Shown in pieces: positions 1 to 7,636 of a stretch of DNA of 24,308 nt (position 1 is the stretch's first letter; each line of letters begins with the position of its first letter). The position numbers and the translations under genes were made by a program. Source of the stretch: CAZXEU01 sp964639665 (GTDB lineage Bacteria > Bacteroidota > Rhodothermia > Rhodothermales > Bin80); contig CAZXEU010000117.1 in assembly GCA_964639665.1 (NCBI GenBank), positions 1 to 24,308 on the forward strand. The letters are read 5' to 3'. The notes beneath the pieces were generated by a model. It was not told the origin of the DNA. It did not search any database and was given only the letters and a program-made list of their open reading frames with translations.

Positions 1-1
1 T

Positions 2-505
2 CGCTGGCGACGCGAGTACAGGCGCGACGGAATGGCCGTTTTTCCGCCACGAGCACTGGCGGCTGTTGCCGGCGCCGTGAAGGAAAGACCGTTATCGCCA
101 GAGCCACCGGAGGCAGAGGACGCGACACCCGCTGTAGCCGAGGAGCCGGAGACAGCGGACGTTCCGGCCTCAGAAGTTGACAACCAGGTAGAGGAAGTAG
201 AAGAAGCAGATGAGGTGGAAGAAGTACAACCGGCCGCCACGCCGGCAATTGTAATCGCCCAGGACGGCAGTACCTCTCTGGACAGTCTGCTGGCCGAGGT
301 GCAGGCTGCTGGTCCTTATTCTGTCATCGTCGTGGTGCAACAGGCCACATCTAGGAAGAAAAAGGCCGAGAAGGCACCAGATGCGCGCAGAGAATCCGGC
401 AAGAAGGGCTCCGGCAAGGCCAAGGCGAAAGGAAAAAAACAGGCCAGGAAGAAGGGGACGAAGAAAGAGGCCAGGAAAAAAGCCAAGAAGAAGCGCAAGA
501 AGTAG
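2..505 (+). CDS. Acidic/Lys-rich protein, C-terminal part (5' end probably outside window)
   Basis: I do not recognise this protein. The frame is open from base 2, so the gene may begin before the window; an internal ATG at 32 is the only ATG near the edge. Three zones are visible. First comes a Pro/Glu-rich acidic stretch with repeated Val-Glu-Glu (about residues 20-65 counting from ATG 32). A short hydrophobic/mixed segment follows (about 70-105, with AGPYSVIVVVQQ). The tail is about 50 residues made almost wholly of Lys, Ala, Gly and Arg and ends in KKKRKK. Lys/Ala-rich tails of this kind are often nucleic-acid-binding appendages on bacterial DNA- or RNA-binding proteins, but no catalytic domain is visible here. 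Two hairpins lie just after the stop. Confidence 0.55.
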   Translation, partial: RWRREYRRDGMAVFPPRALAAVAGAVKERPLSPEPPEAEDATPAVAEEPETADVPASEVDNQVEEVEEADEVEEVQPAATPAIVIAQDGSTSLDSLLAEVQAAGPYSVIVVVQQATSRKKKAEKAPDARRESGKKGSGKAKAKGKKQARKKGTKKEARKKAKKKRKK

Positions 506-1386
506 GCCTGCATTCGCAGTCCCGCCTTGCGCCTCTGGGCGCAATGTGACAATTGCAAGGCCGTTGCCGGCCCTTACTGCCCGGCAACGCTCCACTGGAA
601 TCTTCCGGCTGCCAAGTGTGCCCAACAGGTATCCGCTTCACGGAACCAGAGGGGCTGGAGTCCGCCAGGGAGGCAAATCGTTGACTGCGACGGTTTTCCC
701 CGGGCTAGTCGGCGGCAGTAGCATGCGGGCAACCCGACAAGGAAGGGCGCAGGCGCTTCGACGCAGCTTGGAATACATTGCCAACGAGAGCGCATTCGGC
801 ATTCCTAGGCCCTGAGGTGCAAACAGAAATGGACGCAGACGCACACTGTCCGGTGCCTCGTAACTGATTGGCACGGCATTCTCGGTGCCGTGGACTCGGA
901 ATTCGGCCACCGCGCACTGCTGCCGCGCAAGCGGGCTCCGGCATGCGCGGTGCCTAATAATTCGCGAAGACAAGGCAACACCATTGATCTTCGTGAAAAA
1001 CCGGGTAGTATCTCGCGCAGGCAAACGATGTGAACGGGCTTCTGGCCTTACGTCTCTCGCCTGCTCAAGCTCACCGAGCACCGAAACACGCCGCACGAGC
1101 CTACGCCGGCCCGTCAGCTCCCGTTAGAGAACGGGCACGCGGTCTACTTCAGTACCAATCCCCTTGGCAAGGCAGGGGCCCGGAGCTGTGCACTGCGACC
1201 AAGGGCATGAATGCGGATACGCGCTACATGGTGCCAGGCCACCGGTCTGCGGGGAGCAGCCCTCGACAAACGCGCGTTACAGTATGTTCGTGCGGCCAAT
1301 TGATGCCTTTCCTGTGCATGGCCATTTGCCCGTGCGACTCATGACCGGCTCTACGCAAGAGAGGACCTGCACCTTGGTCGCCATAC
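506..1386. other. Long stretch without a recognisable gene
   Basis: About 880 bases between the Lys-rich protein and pdxH. Open frames exist on both strands (the longest about 150 codons, minus strand 638-1096), but none shows a family motif, a convincing start or a believable composition. No tRNA, tmRNA, RNase P or rRNA signature was found. It contains several compact inverted repeats (527-544, 562-589, 872-892, 1120-1135) and three copies of CGGTGCC (851, 883, 948). It may be decayed coding sequence or hold an unrecognised structured RNA; neither can be shown from this window. Confidence 0.5.
527..589 (+). terminator. Two adjacent hairpins after the first gene (possible terminator)
   Basis: TTGCGCC (527-533) pairs with GGCGCAA (538-544) around a 4-base loop. 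CGTTGCCGG (562-570) pairs with CCGGCAACG (581-589) around a 10-base loop. Both stems are perfect and lie 22-84 bases after the stop codon at 505. Neither is followed by a T run on either strand, so a standard intrinsic terminator is not shown. They could be a U-poor terminator, an RNA-stabilising structure or part of a structured RNA. Confidence 0.3.
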
Positions 1387-1983
1387 ATGCACGTGCTCCA
1401 CTCCGACATCTCTGATCCCGTACAGCTTTTCCAGGACTGGTTCGCCGCGGCCGTCGAATCCGGAAGCGACTTGCCGGAGGCTGTGACGCTGGCCACAGCT
1501 ACGCCGGCCGGCCGGCCATCGGCCCGCATGGTGCTCCTGAAAGCCGCCGACGAAAATGGCTTTGTATTCTATACCAATCTTGCGAGCCGCAAGGCCCGCG
1601 AACTAGGGGTGAACCCTTATGCCGCTATAGTAGCCTACTGGCGCGTACTGGAGAGGCAGGTGCGCGTTGAAGGGACGGTCCAGATCCTGGCCGAGGATGA
1701 ATCTGCGAAGTACTTCGCCACAAGGCCCCGCGCGAGCCAGATCGGCGCCTGGGCTTCCCGCCAGAGCTCTGTGCTTGAATCGCGCCCGGTGCTGAAGGGC
1801 CGATTTGCCGCCCTCGAAGAGCGATTCAGGGGCAAGGAAGTACCCTTGCCTCCGTTTTGGGGTGGATTCAGGCTTGTTCCTGACCGCCTGGAGTTTTGGC
1901 AGGGCCGTCCGAGCCGCCTGCACGAACGGCTGGTATTCGAGAAATCAGAAGGTGGCTGGCAGACGCACCTGCTGTTCCCGTAG
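1387..1983 (+). CDS. pdxH: Pyridoxamine/pyridoxine 5'-phosphate oxidase
   Basis: FMN-dependent cytosolic enzyme that oxidises pyridoxamine 5'-phosphate or pyridoxine 5'-phosphate to pyridoxal 5'-phosphate, the last step of B6 synthesis and salvage. The family pattern is clear along the length: an N-terminal DPVQLFQDWF, then RMVLLKA with FVFYTNLASRKA (FMN and phosphate contacts), ASRQSS in the middle, and FWGGFRLVPDRLEFWQG followed by RLHER, which holds the Arg and His that contact the substrate. At 198 residues it is slightly shorter than the usual 210-220 because the N-terminal helix is short; an in-frame stop at 1342 rules out a long extension. The C-terminus reads THLLFP where most members have an Arg before Leu-X-Pro. 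A purine-rich AAGAGAGG lies about 23 bases upstream of the ATG, too far for a good ribosome site. It is convergent with ppk1. Confidence 0.93.
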   Translation: MHVLHSDISDPVQLFQDWFAAAVESGSDLPEAVTLATATPAGRPSARMVLLKAADENGFVFYTNLASRKARELGVNPYAAIVAYWRVLERQVRVEGTVQILAEDESAKYFATRPRASQIGAWASRQSSVLESRPVLKGRFAALEERFRGKEVPLPPFWGGFRLVPDRLEFWQGRPSRLHERLVFEKSEGGWQTHLLFP

Positions 1984-2033
1984 CGACACAACCCGGCTGC
2001 GACTCAGGCCGGCCTTCCATTGGTCACCGGCCC

Positions 2034-4235
2034 CTAGAACACATCCCAGGGCTGCTCCTTTTCGTGCTCCGCCCTGCGGTCGCGCATTGCCATCAGGTGC
2101 TCCTGCACGCAAACGGCCTCTTCGTCCCGTCCCGGCCGCACGCGCGCGTAGCTGCCGTCCGGCTGCATCTGCCGCGCCTTAACGTTGTCCGTCAGGTATG
2201 TCTGCAGCACGTCGTCCCGTAGATAGCGAATCAGGTGCTCGTCTTCCACAGGAAAGAGTATCTCCACCCTCCGGTTCAGGTTTCTGGGCATGAGATCTGC
2301 ACTACCCATGTAGATTTCCTCTTTCCCCCCGTTCCGGAAATAATAGATGCGACTGTGCTCAAGGTAGCGGCCCACTACGCTGGATACGGTAATGTTGTCG
2401 CTGATGCCCTCAAGGCCGGGTCTCAGGCAACAGATTCCGCGAACAATCAGGTCAATGCGTACTCCGGCCTGCGAGGCCTCGTAGAGGAGCTTGATTATGG
2501 GCTTGTCCACGAGCGCATTGGTCTTCAGTATAAGACGACCCTCAGAACCGAGCTCCGTCTCGCGCCGGATCAGCGCCTCCACACGGGTCCGCAGCGAGAT
2601 CGGCGCGATAAGCAACTTTCTGTAATACCGCTTTTCCGAGTAGCCTGTCAGGAAATTGAACAGGTCCGTCGCATCTGCGCCGATGTCTTCGTCAGCGGTG
2701 AAGAACCCTATGTCCTCGTACAGATGAGCCGTTACCGCATTGTAGTTGCCAGTAGACAAATGCAGGTATCGGCGAATGTGCCGGCCCTCCTTGCGCACGA
2801 CCAGTGATACCTTGGAATGGGTCTTGAGACCGAGCAGCCCGTAGGTAACGTGCACGCCCTCCTGCTCCAGCATTCGGGCCCAACCAATGTTGCTCTCCTC
2901 GTCGAATCGCGCCTTCAACTCTACCAGGACGGCGACTTGTTTGCCGTTCTGCCGGGCCCGCAGCAATGCGGCAACTACCGGGGAATTGGAGCCAACGCGA
3001 TACAGCGTCATCTTGATGGCCAGCACGTCAGGGTCCGCAGCAGCCACTTCGAGAAAGTCAACGACTGGAGAAAACGAGTCGTACGGGTGGTGAAGCAGGT
3101 GATGTTGGCTTGCCAGCGCATCGAACAGGCTCCCTTCGCGCACAGCTTCCTTCAATGGGGCAGGCGTGTGCGGTACAAAGGGTCGATCAAGCAGGTCGGC
3201 GCGCTCAATGCTGCGCGAGACCCGCATAAGCCCGTCAAGGCCAAGTGGACCATCAATAACGTACACGTCATTGTCATCCACCTCCATGTTCTGCACCAGG
3301 AGCCGCCGCACGCGCTCGGGCATGTCCGAATTGATCTCCAGCCGGATGACAGATCCGAAACGGCGACGTCGCACACCCTGCTCCATGGTCTCCAGCAAAT
3401 CATCCGCTTCCAGCTCCTGGATAGCCATGTCTGCGTTGCGCGTAATGCGAAACGGATGCGCCTCTTTTACTTCAATGCCCGGAAACAGCGATGCCAGCCT
3501 TGCCGATATGACCTGCTCAATCCAGACGAATGTATGCCGGTACGGTACCGTACCGTCCCGCCGTACGCCCCCCGACGATCGCCTCACCGGGAAGAGGCGC
3601 GGAATGGATGCCGGCACCTTGACCCTGGCAAATCGCTCCTGGCCGTGCTCGTCACACAGAATCACGGCCAGGTTGAGACTTCGATTCGATATGTAAGGGA
3701 ACGGGCGCGCCGGGTCGAACGCAAGCGGCGTGAGGATCGGAAACACGGTCTCCTGGAATCTCTTTTCGACACTCCTCTTCTGCCGGCCGGACAACTCCCG
3801 GTAACCCAGTATCCGGATTCCCTGCCCGGCCAGCGTGGGTACCAGCGTCTCGCAGAGGTACTCCGTTGCCACTTTCGTAATGCGATGCGCGGCCGCGCGG
3901 ACCACTGCGAGCTGGTCGGCCGGACTGTGCCCATCCGGGGACGGATCCGTCACGCCGCCCTTTACCTGCTTGGTCAGCCCCCCTACCCTCACCATGAAGA
4001 ACTCGTCCAGGTTTGACCCGACGATAGAGAGAAACTTGAGCCTCTCCAATAGCGGATTGCTCTCGTCGCGAGCTTCCTCCATAACCCGCTCCTGAAATGC
4101 AAGCAGTCCCAGCTCCCTGTTGATGTACAACGCGGGATCGTTGAGGTCTGCGGCCGGTGCCAGAGGCCTGGCGCCGGGATCGCTACTGGTGCCCGCCGCC
4201 ACTGCCACGGATGACGGTGCGATTGATTGATGCAT
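2034..4235 (-). CDS. ppk1: Polyphosphate kinase 1
   Basis: Makes long-chain polyphosphate reversibly from ATP through a phosphohistidine. The Ppk1 order is complete: an N-terminal helical domain (INRELGLLAFQERV, then SNLDEFFMVRVGGL), the head domain, then two phospholipase-D-like C-terminal domains. The autophosphorylated His is the one before LSTGNYN, and the second conserved His is in RYLEHSRIYYF. The chosen ATG at 4235 gives 733 residues, normal for the family. A GTG at 4352 would add 39 residues with no family similarity. GAGGAAGG lies 16 bases before the chosen ATG, which is a loose fit. The gene is divergent from the TonB receptor, and the shared intergenic region holds PHO-box-like repeats, so both genes may respond to phosphate. 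It is part of a phosphate-themed block with the Na/Pi cotransporter and PhoU. Confidence 0.95.
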   Translation of the reverse strand: MHQSIAPSSVAVAAGTSSDPGARPLAPAADLNDPALYINRELGLLAFQERVMEEARDESNPLLERLKFLSIVGSNLDEFFMVRVGGLTKQVKGGVTDPSPDGHSPADQLAVVRAAAHRITKVATEYLCETLVPTLAGQGIRILGYRELSGRQKRSVEKRFQETVFPILTPLAFDPARPFPYISNRSLNLAVILCDEHGQERFARVKVPASIPRLFPVRRSSGGVRRDGTVPYRHTFVWIEQVISARLASLFPGIEVKEAHPFRITRNADMAIQELEADDLLETMEQGVRRRRFGSVIRLEINSDMPERVRRLLVQNMEVDDNDVYVIDGPLGLDGLMRVSRSIERADLLDRPFVPHTPAPLKEAVREGSLFDALASQHHLLHHPYDSFSPVVDFLEVAAADPDVLAIKMTLYRVGSNSPVVAALLRARQNGKQVAVLVELKARFDEESNIGWARMLEQEGVHVTYGLLGLKTHSKVSLVVRKEGRHIRRYLHLSTGNYNAVTAHLYEDIGFFTADEDIGADATDLFNFLTGYSEKRYYRKLLIAPISLRTRVEALIRRETELGSEGRLILKTNALVDKPIIKLLYEASQAGVRIDLIVRGICCLRPGLEGISDNITVSSVVGRYLEHSRIYYFRNGGKEEIYMGSADLMPRNLNRRVEILFPVEDEHLIRYLRDDVLQTYLTDNVKARQMQPDGSYARVRPGRDEEAVCVQEHLMAMRDRRAEHEKEQPWDVF

Positions 4236-4428
4236 GGAATCCGATACCAGGCCTTCCTCGGATAAAAACAGACTAACGCCCGACCGGCTGCTTTGTACCA
4301 GGCACGGCCAGGAATCCTGTTCGGCGGGGGCTGGCGAGGGCTGAGTCGCCACCCGGCATCAGCGACAGGTCTCGTGGTCGCGATGCATTCCAAAACGGCC
4401 GAATGGGCGAGGTCGAATCCGGCCGACA

Positions 4429-4469
4429 CTTAACCGACTGGTAATGGAGCAATAACACTGTACTTACGG
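4429..4469 (+). promoter_or_regulatory. PHO-box-like array of four 11-bp repeats
   Basis: Four units begin exactly 11 bp apart: CTTAACCG (4429), GGTAATGG (4440), AATAACAC (4451) and ACTTACGG (4462). Bases 3-6 of the units are TAAC, TAAT, TAAC and TTAC. PhoB-type regulators bind direct repeats at 11-bp spacing, and the cyanobacterial PHO box is built on CTTAACCT-like units. The array ends 8 bp before a candidate -7 box, the place expected for a PhoB-type activator. That phosphate genes surround it supports the reading; binding is inferred. Confidence 0.45.
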
Positions 4470-4477
4470 CACGAGGA

Positions 4478-4485
4478 TACCTTTA
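4478..4485 (+). promoter_or_regulatory. Candidate -7 promoter element of the TonB receptor gene
   Basis: TACCTTTA differs at one base from the Bacteroidota housekeeping -7 consensus TAnnTTTG. It lies 52 bases before the receptor ATG and immediately downstream of the 11-bp repeats. No clear -33 TTG box is present at the usual distance, where the repeats sit instead; this would fit an activator-dependent promoter. A single short match is weak evidence on its own. Confidence 0.35.
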
Positions 4486-4537
4486 GGGCTGTTTCGTCGG
4501 CTTGACCAGACTTCAACAAGGCATAGGTGCCGCCAGC

Positions 4538-7525
4538 ATGCGGAGAAGCAAGGAGCTGATATTGAGCGTGATTCTGGGCTTGGCGTGGCCAGCACTGGCA
4601 CGGGGCCAATCCGGGACCATTGCAGGAATCCTGGTGGATGGAGATACGGGAGAGACACTGGTCGGTGCTTCCGCCATCATAGAGGGAACAGATACGGGAG
4701 ACGCCTCGGACATCAATGGTGCGTTCTCTTTCGAGGCAGCCGTGGGGACGTACACGGTCGTCTTCAGCTACCTCGGATACAATCGCGTCACCATAAATGG
4801 CGTGCAGGTTTCCGAGGGAGAGGTTACGCACCTGGAAATCACACTTTCCCCGGATGCCATTGAGATTGGAGAGGTGGTGGTCGAGGCGGCGCTCCTCCTT
4901 GACAATGAGGCAGGCCTGTTGCGTGGACGATCCCGGGCCATCGCGGTAAGTGACGCCATCAGTGCCCAGGCCATCAGCCGCTCCGGATCCGGCGATGCGG
5001 CCGCGGCCATGACCAAGGTCACAGGCGCCTCCGTCGTCGCTGGCCGCTATGTCTATATCCGCGGATTGGGCGACCGGTATGCCAGCACCACGCTGAACGG
5101 CAGCGCGCTGCCCAGTGCCGACCCGGACCGCAAGGCCTTTCAGCTGGACCTCTTCCCCGCTGCCTTGCTGGAGAATATCGTTACGCTGAAGACCTTTACA
5201 CCAGACAAGCCGGGGGATTTCAGCGGCGGACTCATTGATGTGGCCACGAAAGCCTTGCCCGAATCGTTTACGCTGCAGGTCTCGTCTACGCTGACTTACG
5301 ATGAACTGTCAAGCGGCATCGACAACTTCCTCTCCTATCCGGGAGGAGGCAGCGACTGGCGTGGAAGGGACGACGGCTCCCGTGCCCTTCCCTATATCCT
5401 GCAGGACAAGGCGCCCGAAGAGGACATGCCCCGGGAGCATGATTTGCGGGATATCCGCCTCGGAGTGACCAATGAGATTCGAACGGCACGGGCAGACTCT
5501 CTCAACGCCTTCGCGCGTGCCTTCAATAGCGTGATGTCACCCAGCCAGAAATCCGTGCCCGCCAGCTACAGCTTTTCTGCGGCCGTCGGAGGGAGGAACC
5601 GCGTCCTGGGCCGGCCGCTCGGCATAACCGGCAGCCTGACGTACGACCGGTCCTACACCTACTATGATGATGGCGTCTTCAGCAAATGGCAGCTGACCGG
5701 CGGCGATGTGGCGGGCGTGGACAATCTGACCTCCGACACGTATTTCGGGCCAGATCCCGACCTTGAGCTCATTTCGCGAGCGGATCCGCTGGAAGCTGGT
5801 TCGTTTGCAAATATGCGTGGCAGCGACGAGGTCCACTGGGGAGCCTCCGGCACCATCGCGTATCAACCGGCGGACACTCACGAGCTCGCATTCACGGCGC
5901 TGCGCACCCAGAGCGGTATCCAGGAGGCAACCCTTCTCGGCGGATTCAGGGACCAGAACAGCACCGCGACCTTCTTTACGCGCTCTCTCGACTACGAACA
6001 GAGGGCTTTGTCCAGCTACCAGGTACGCGGTGAGCATGTATTCCGGCCTCTCATTGTCGAATGGAAGGGCTCAAGGAGCAGCAACACCCAGGCAGAACCG
6101 GACCTTCGATTCTTCTCCTCAGTCCAGAACATTCAGGTGACTCCGGCCGGCATTGATACGACGTACAGCCTGGGCGGCGGCAATGCGCCTCCCCCCCAGC
6201 GGTACTTCCGGGACCTGAGCGAAGACAACCTCGGCGGCGTACTGGATGTCTCCTTAACGTTTCGCCAGTGGACCGGTCTAGGCGCAAAGTTCAAGGTCGG
6301 TGGCCTCTACGAAGACGGCGACCGCAGCTTCCGCCAGCGACGATTCGAATATGATGAAGGCCGCGAGATCCGCTTTCGCGATTTCGGCGGCGATGCAGAG
6401 TCCTTCTTCAATCCAGACAATCTTGGCGTACTCGATACGCTGATCGTCGGAGACATCGTTGCCTACAACGCTGGCCTGTATATCCTCGAAAACTCCCCGA
6501 AGCGTGCAAATTACGACGCCACGCGCAGTGTGCGAGCGGGTTACGCCATGCTGGAGCTGCCCCTGTCGCCCTGGATGAAAGTGGTAGGTGGCGTACGCAT
6601 GGAATCGACGAGGATGACGACAGAAAGCCTGGATGAAAGCCTACCTGAAGAGCAGCGACTGGGCATCCTCGACCAGACGGACATCTTGCCATCCGTGAAC
6701 CTGGTCTTCACGCTCCGCGAGAACATGAACCTGCGCGCGGCAGCCACTCGTACGCTCGCCCGACCCACGTTTCGCGAACTCGCACCCTTTCAGAGCTTCA
6801 ACTTTGTGGGCGGAGATATCCAGGAAGGCAATCCGCTGCTTGACCGGACACTGATCACCAATCTCGACAGCAGGTGGGAGTGGCTCCTGAGACCTGGAGA
6901 GATCCTTGCGGCAAGCGCATTCTACAAGCGGCTGGACCAGCCTATCGAGCGCGTGCTGCGGACGGTAGGCGAAGGACGCTTCATTTCATTCCAGAACGTG
7001 GAGCGAGGTGCAGTTTACGGCCTGGAGCTGGAAGCCCGCAAGCGCCTGAATGCCATAAGCGACAACCCCGCACTACGACGGTTGTCAATCGGCGGCAATT
7101 TCTCGCTGGTAAAGTCGGCTGTCGATATCCCCGAAGCAGAGATGGTCAACATCCTGGCCTCGGATCCAGGGGCCTCTCCGACGCGACGCCTGGATGGTCA
7201 GTCTCCGTACCTGCTTAATCTCAACGCCAGCTACGAAAACCACGATTCGGGTACAACCGCCAGCTTGTTTTACCATGTTTTCGGTGATCGGCTGCTGGTG
7301 GTAACGGAGGGCGCAACTCCTGACGTATTCGAAAAATCGCGGGCAGATCTGGACTTGACCTTAACACAGGACTTGCCGGCCAATTTCCGTGTCAAGGGTA
7401 CGCTAAAGAATATTCTCGGAACAGACTTGCGGCAGATCCAGACCTTCAAGGATCGCATTTACGATTACATCAGCTATTCGCGTGCCCGGACGTTCTCCCT
7501 GGGTCTGAGCTACTTGATCGACTGA
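4538..7525 (+). CDS. TonB-dependent outer-membrane receptor with carboxypeptidase-regulatory-like N-domain
   Basis: Outer-membrane beta-barrel transporter of 995 residues, expected to import a bound ligand using TonB energy. The ATG at 4538 directly precedes a signal peptide (about 1-24, ending ALARGQ); a TTG 36 bases upstream gives an implausible leader. Residues about 26-110 form a CarboxypepD_reg-like beta-sandwich (GTIAGILVDGDTGETLVGAS). The plug follows, with the highly conserved YIRGLGDRYASTTLNG and LPSADPDRKAFQLDLFP and then a TFTPDKPGDFSGG segment. The rest is barrel, ending SLGLSYLID. This is not a SusC with a SusD partner. The next gene encodes a T9SS beta-helix protein, which may be its surface partner. 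The array at 4429 suggests phosphate control, and the Na/Pi cotransporter and PhoU downstream suggest a phosphorus-containing ligand. The ligand is inference; the receptor call is not. Confidence 0.93.
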   Translation: MRRSKELILSVILGLAWPALARGQSGTIAGILVDGDTGETLVGASAIIEGTDTGDASDINGAFSFEAAVGTYTVVFSYLGYNRVTINGVQVSEGEVTHLEITLSPDAIEIGEVVVEAALLLDNEAGLLRGRSRAIAVSDAISAQAISRSGSGDAAAAMTKVTGASVVAGRYVYIRGLGDRYASTTLNGSALPSADPDRKAFQLDLFPAALLENIVTLKTFTPDKPGDFSGGLIDVATKALPESFTLQVSSTLTYDELSSGIDNFLSYPGGGSDWRGRDDGSRALPYILQDKAPEEDMPREHDLRDIRLGVTNEIRTARADSLNAFARAFNSVMSPSQKSVPASYSFSAAVGGRNRVLGRPLGITGSLTYDRSYTYYDDGVFSKWQLTGGDVAGVDNLTSDTYFGPDPDLELISRADPLEAGSFANMRGSDEVHWGASGTIAYQPADTHELAFTALRTQSGIQEATLLGGFRDQNSTATFFTRSLDYEQRALSSYQVRGEHVFRPLIVEWKGSRSSNTQAEPDLRFFSSVQNIQVTPAGIDTTYSLGGGNAPPPQRYFRDLSEDNLGGVLDVSLTFRQWTGLGAKFKVGGLYEDGDRSFRQRRFEYDEGREIRFRDFGGDAESFFNPDNLGVLDTLIVGDIVAYNAGLYILENSPKRANYDATRSVRAGYAMLELPLSPWMKVVGGVRMESTRMTTESLDESLPEEQRLGILDQTDILPSVNLVFTLRENMNLRAAATRTLARPTFRELAPFQSFNFVGGDIQEGNPLLDRTLITNLDSRWEWLLRPGEILAASAFYKRLDQPIERVLRTVGEGRFISFQNVERGAVYGLELEARKRLNAISDNPALRRLSIGGNFSLVKSAVDIPEAEMVNILASDPGASPTRRLDGQSPYLLNLNASYENHDSGTTASLFYHVFGDRLLVVTEGATPDVFEKSRADLDLTLTQDLPANFRVKGTLKNILGTDLRQIQTFKDRIYDYISYSRARTFSLGLSYLID

Positions 7526-7636
7526 CCGATGGCAACGCAGATCTACTTATTCCAGACAGCCTTGAATTCCGCTTCGTCCAGCCTACAGGTAATGCCCGTC
7601 CAGCATCATTTCTGCTTCCATTGCACGTCCAAGTCC

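Noticed and set aside
638..1096. Minus-strand frame of 152 codons in the long gap
   Set aside because: No recognisable domain, no ribosome site and composition unlike the genes around it.
2235..4016. Long + strand open frames (190 and 399 codons) opposite ppk1
   Set aside because: They are antisense to a fully conserved Ppk1 frame and show no family motif; GC-rich codon use opens such frames by chance.
4502..4537. TTG start at 4502 for the TonB receptor
   Set aside because: The ATG at 4538 directly begins a proper signal peptide, while the extra 12 residues would disrupt its N-region.
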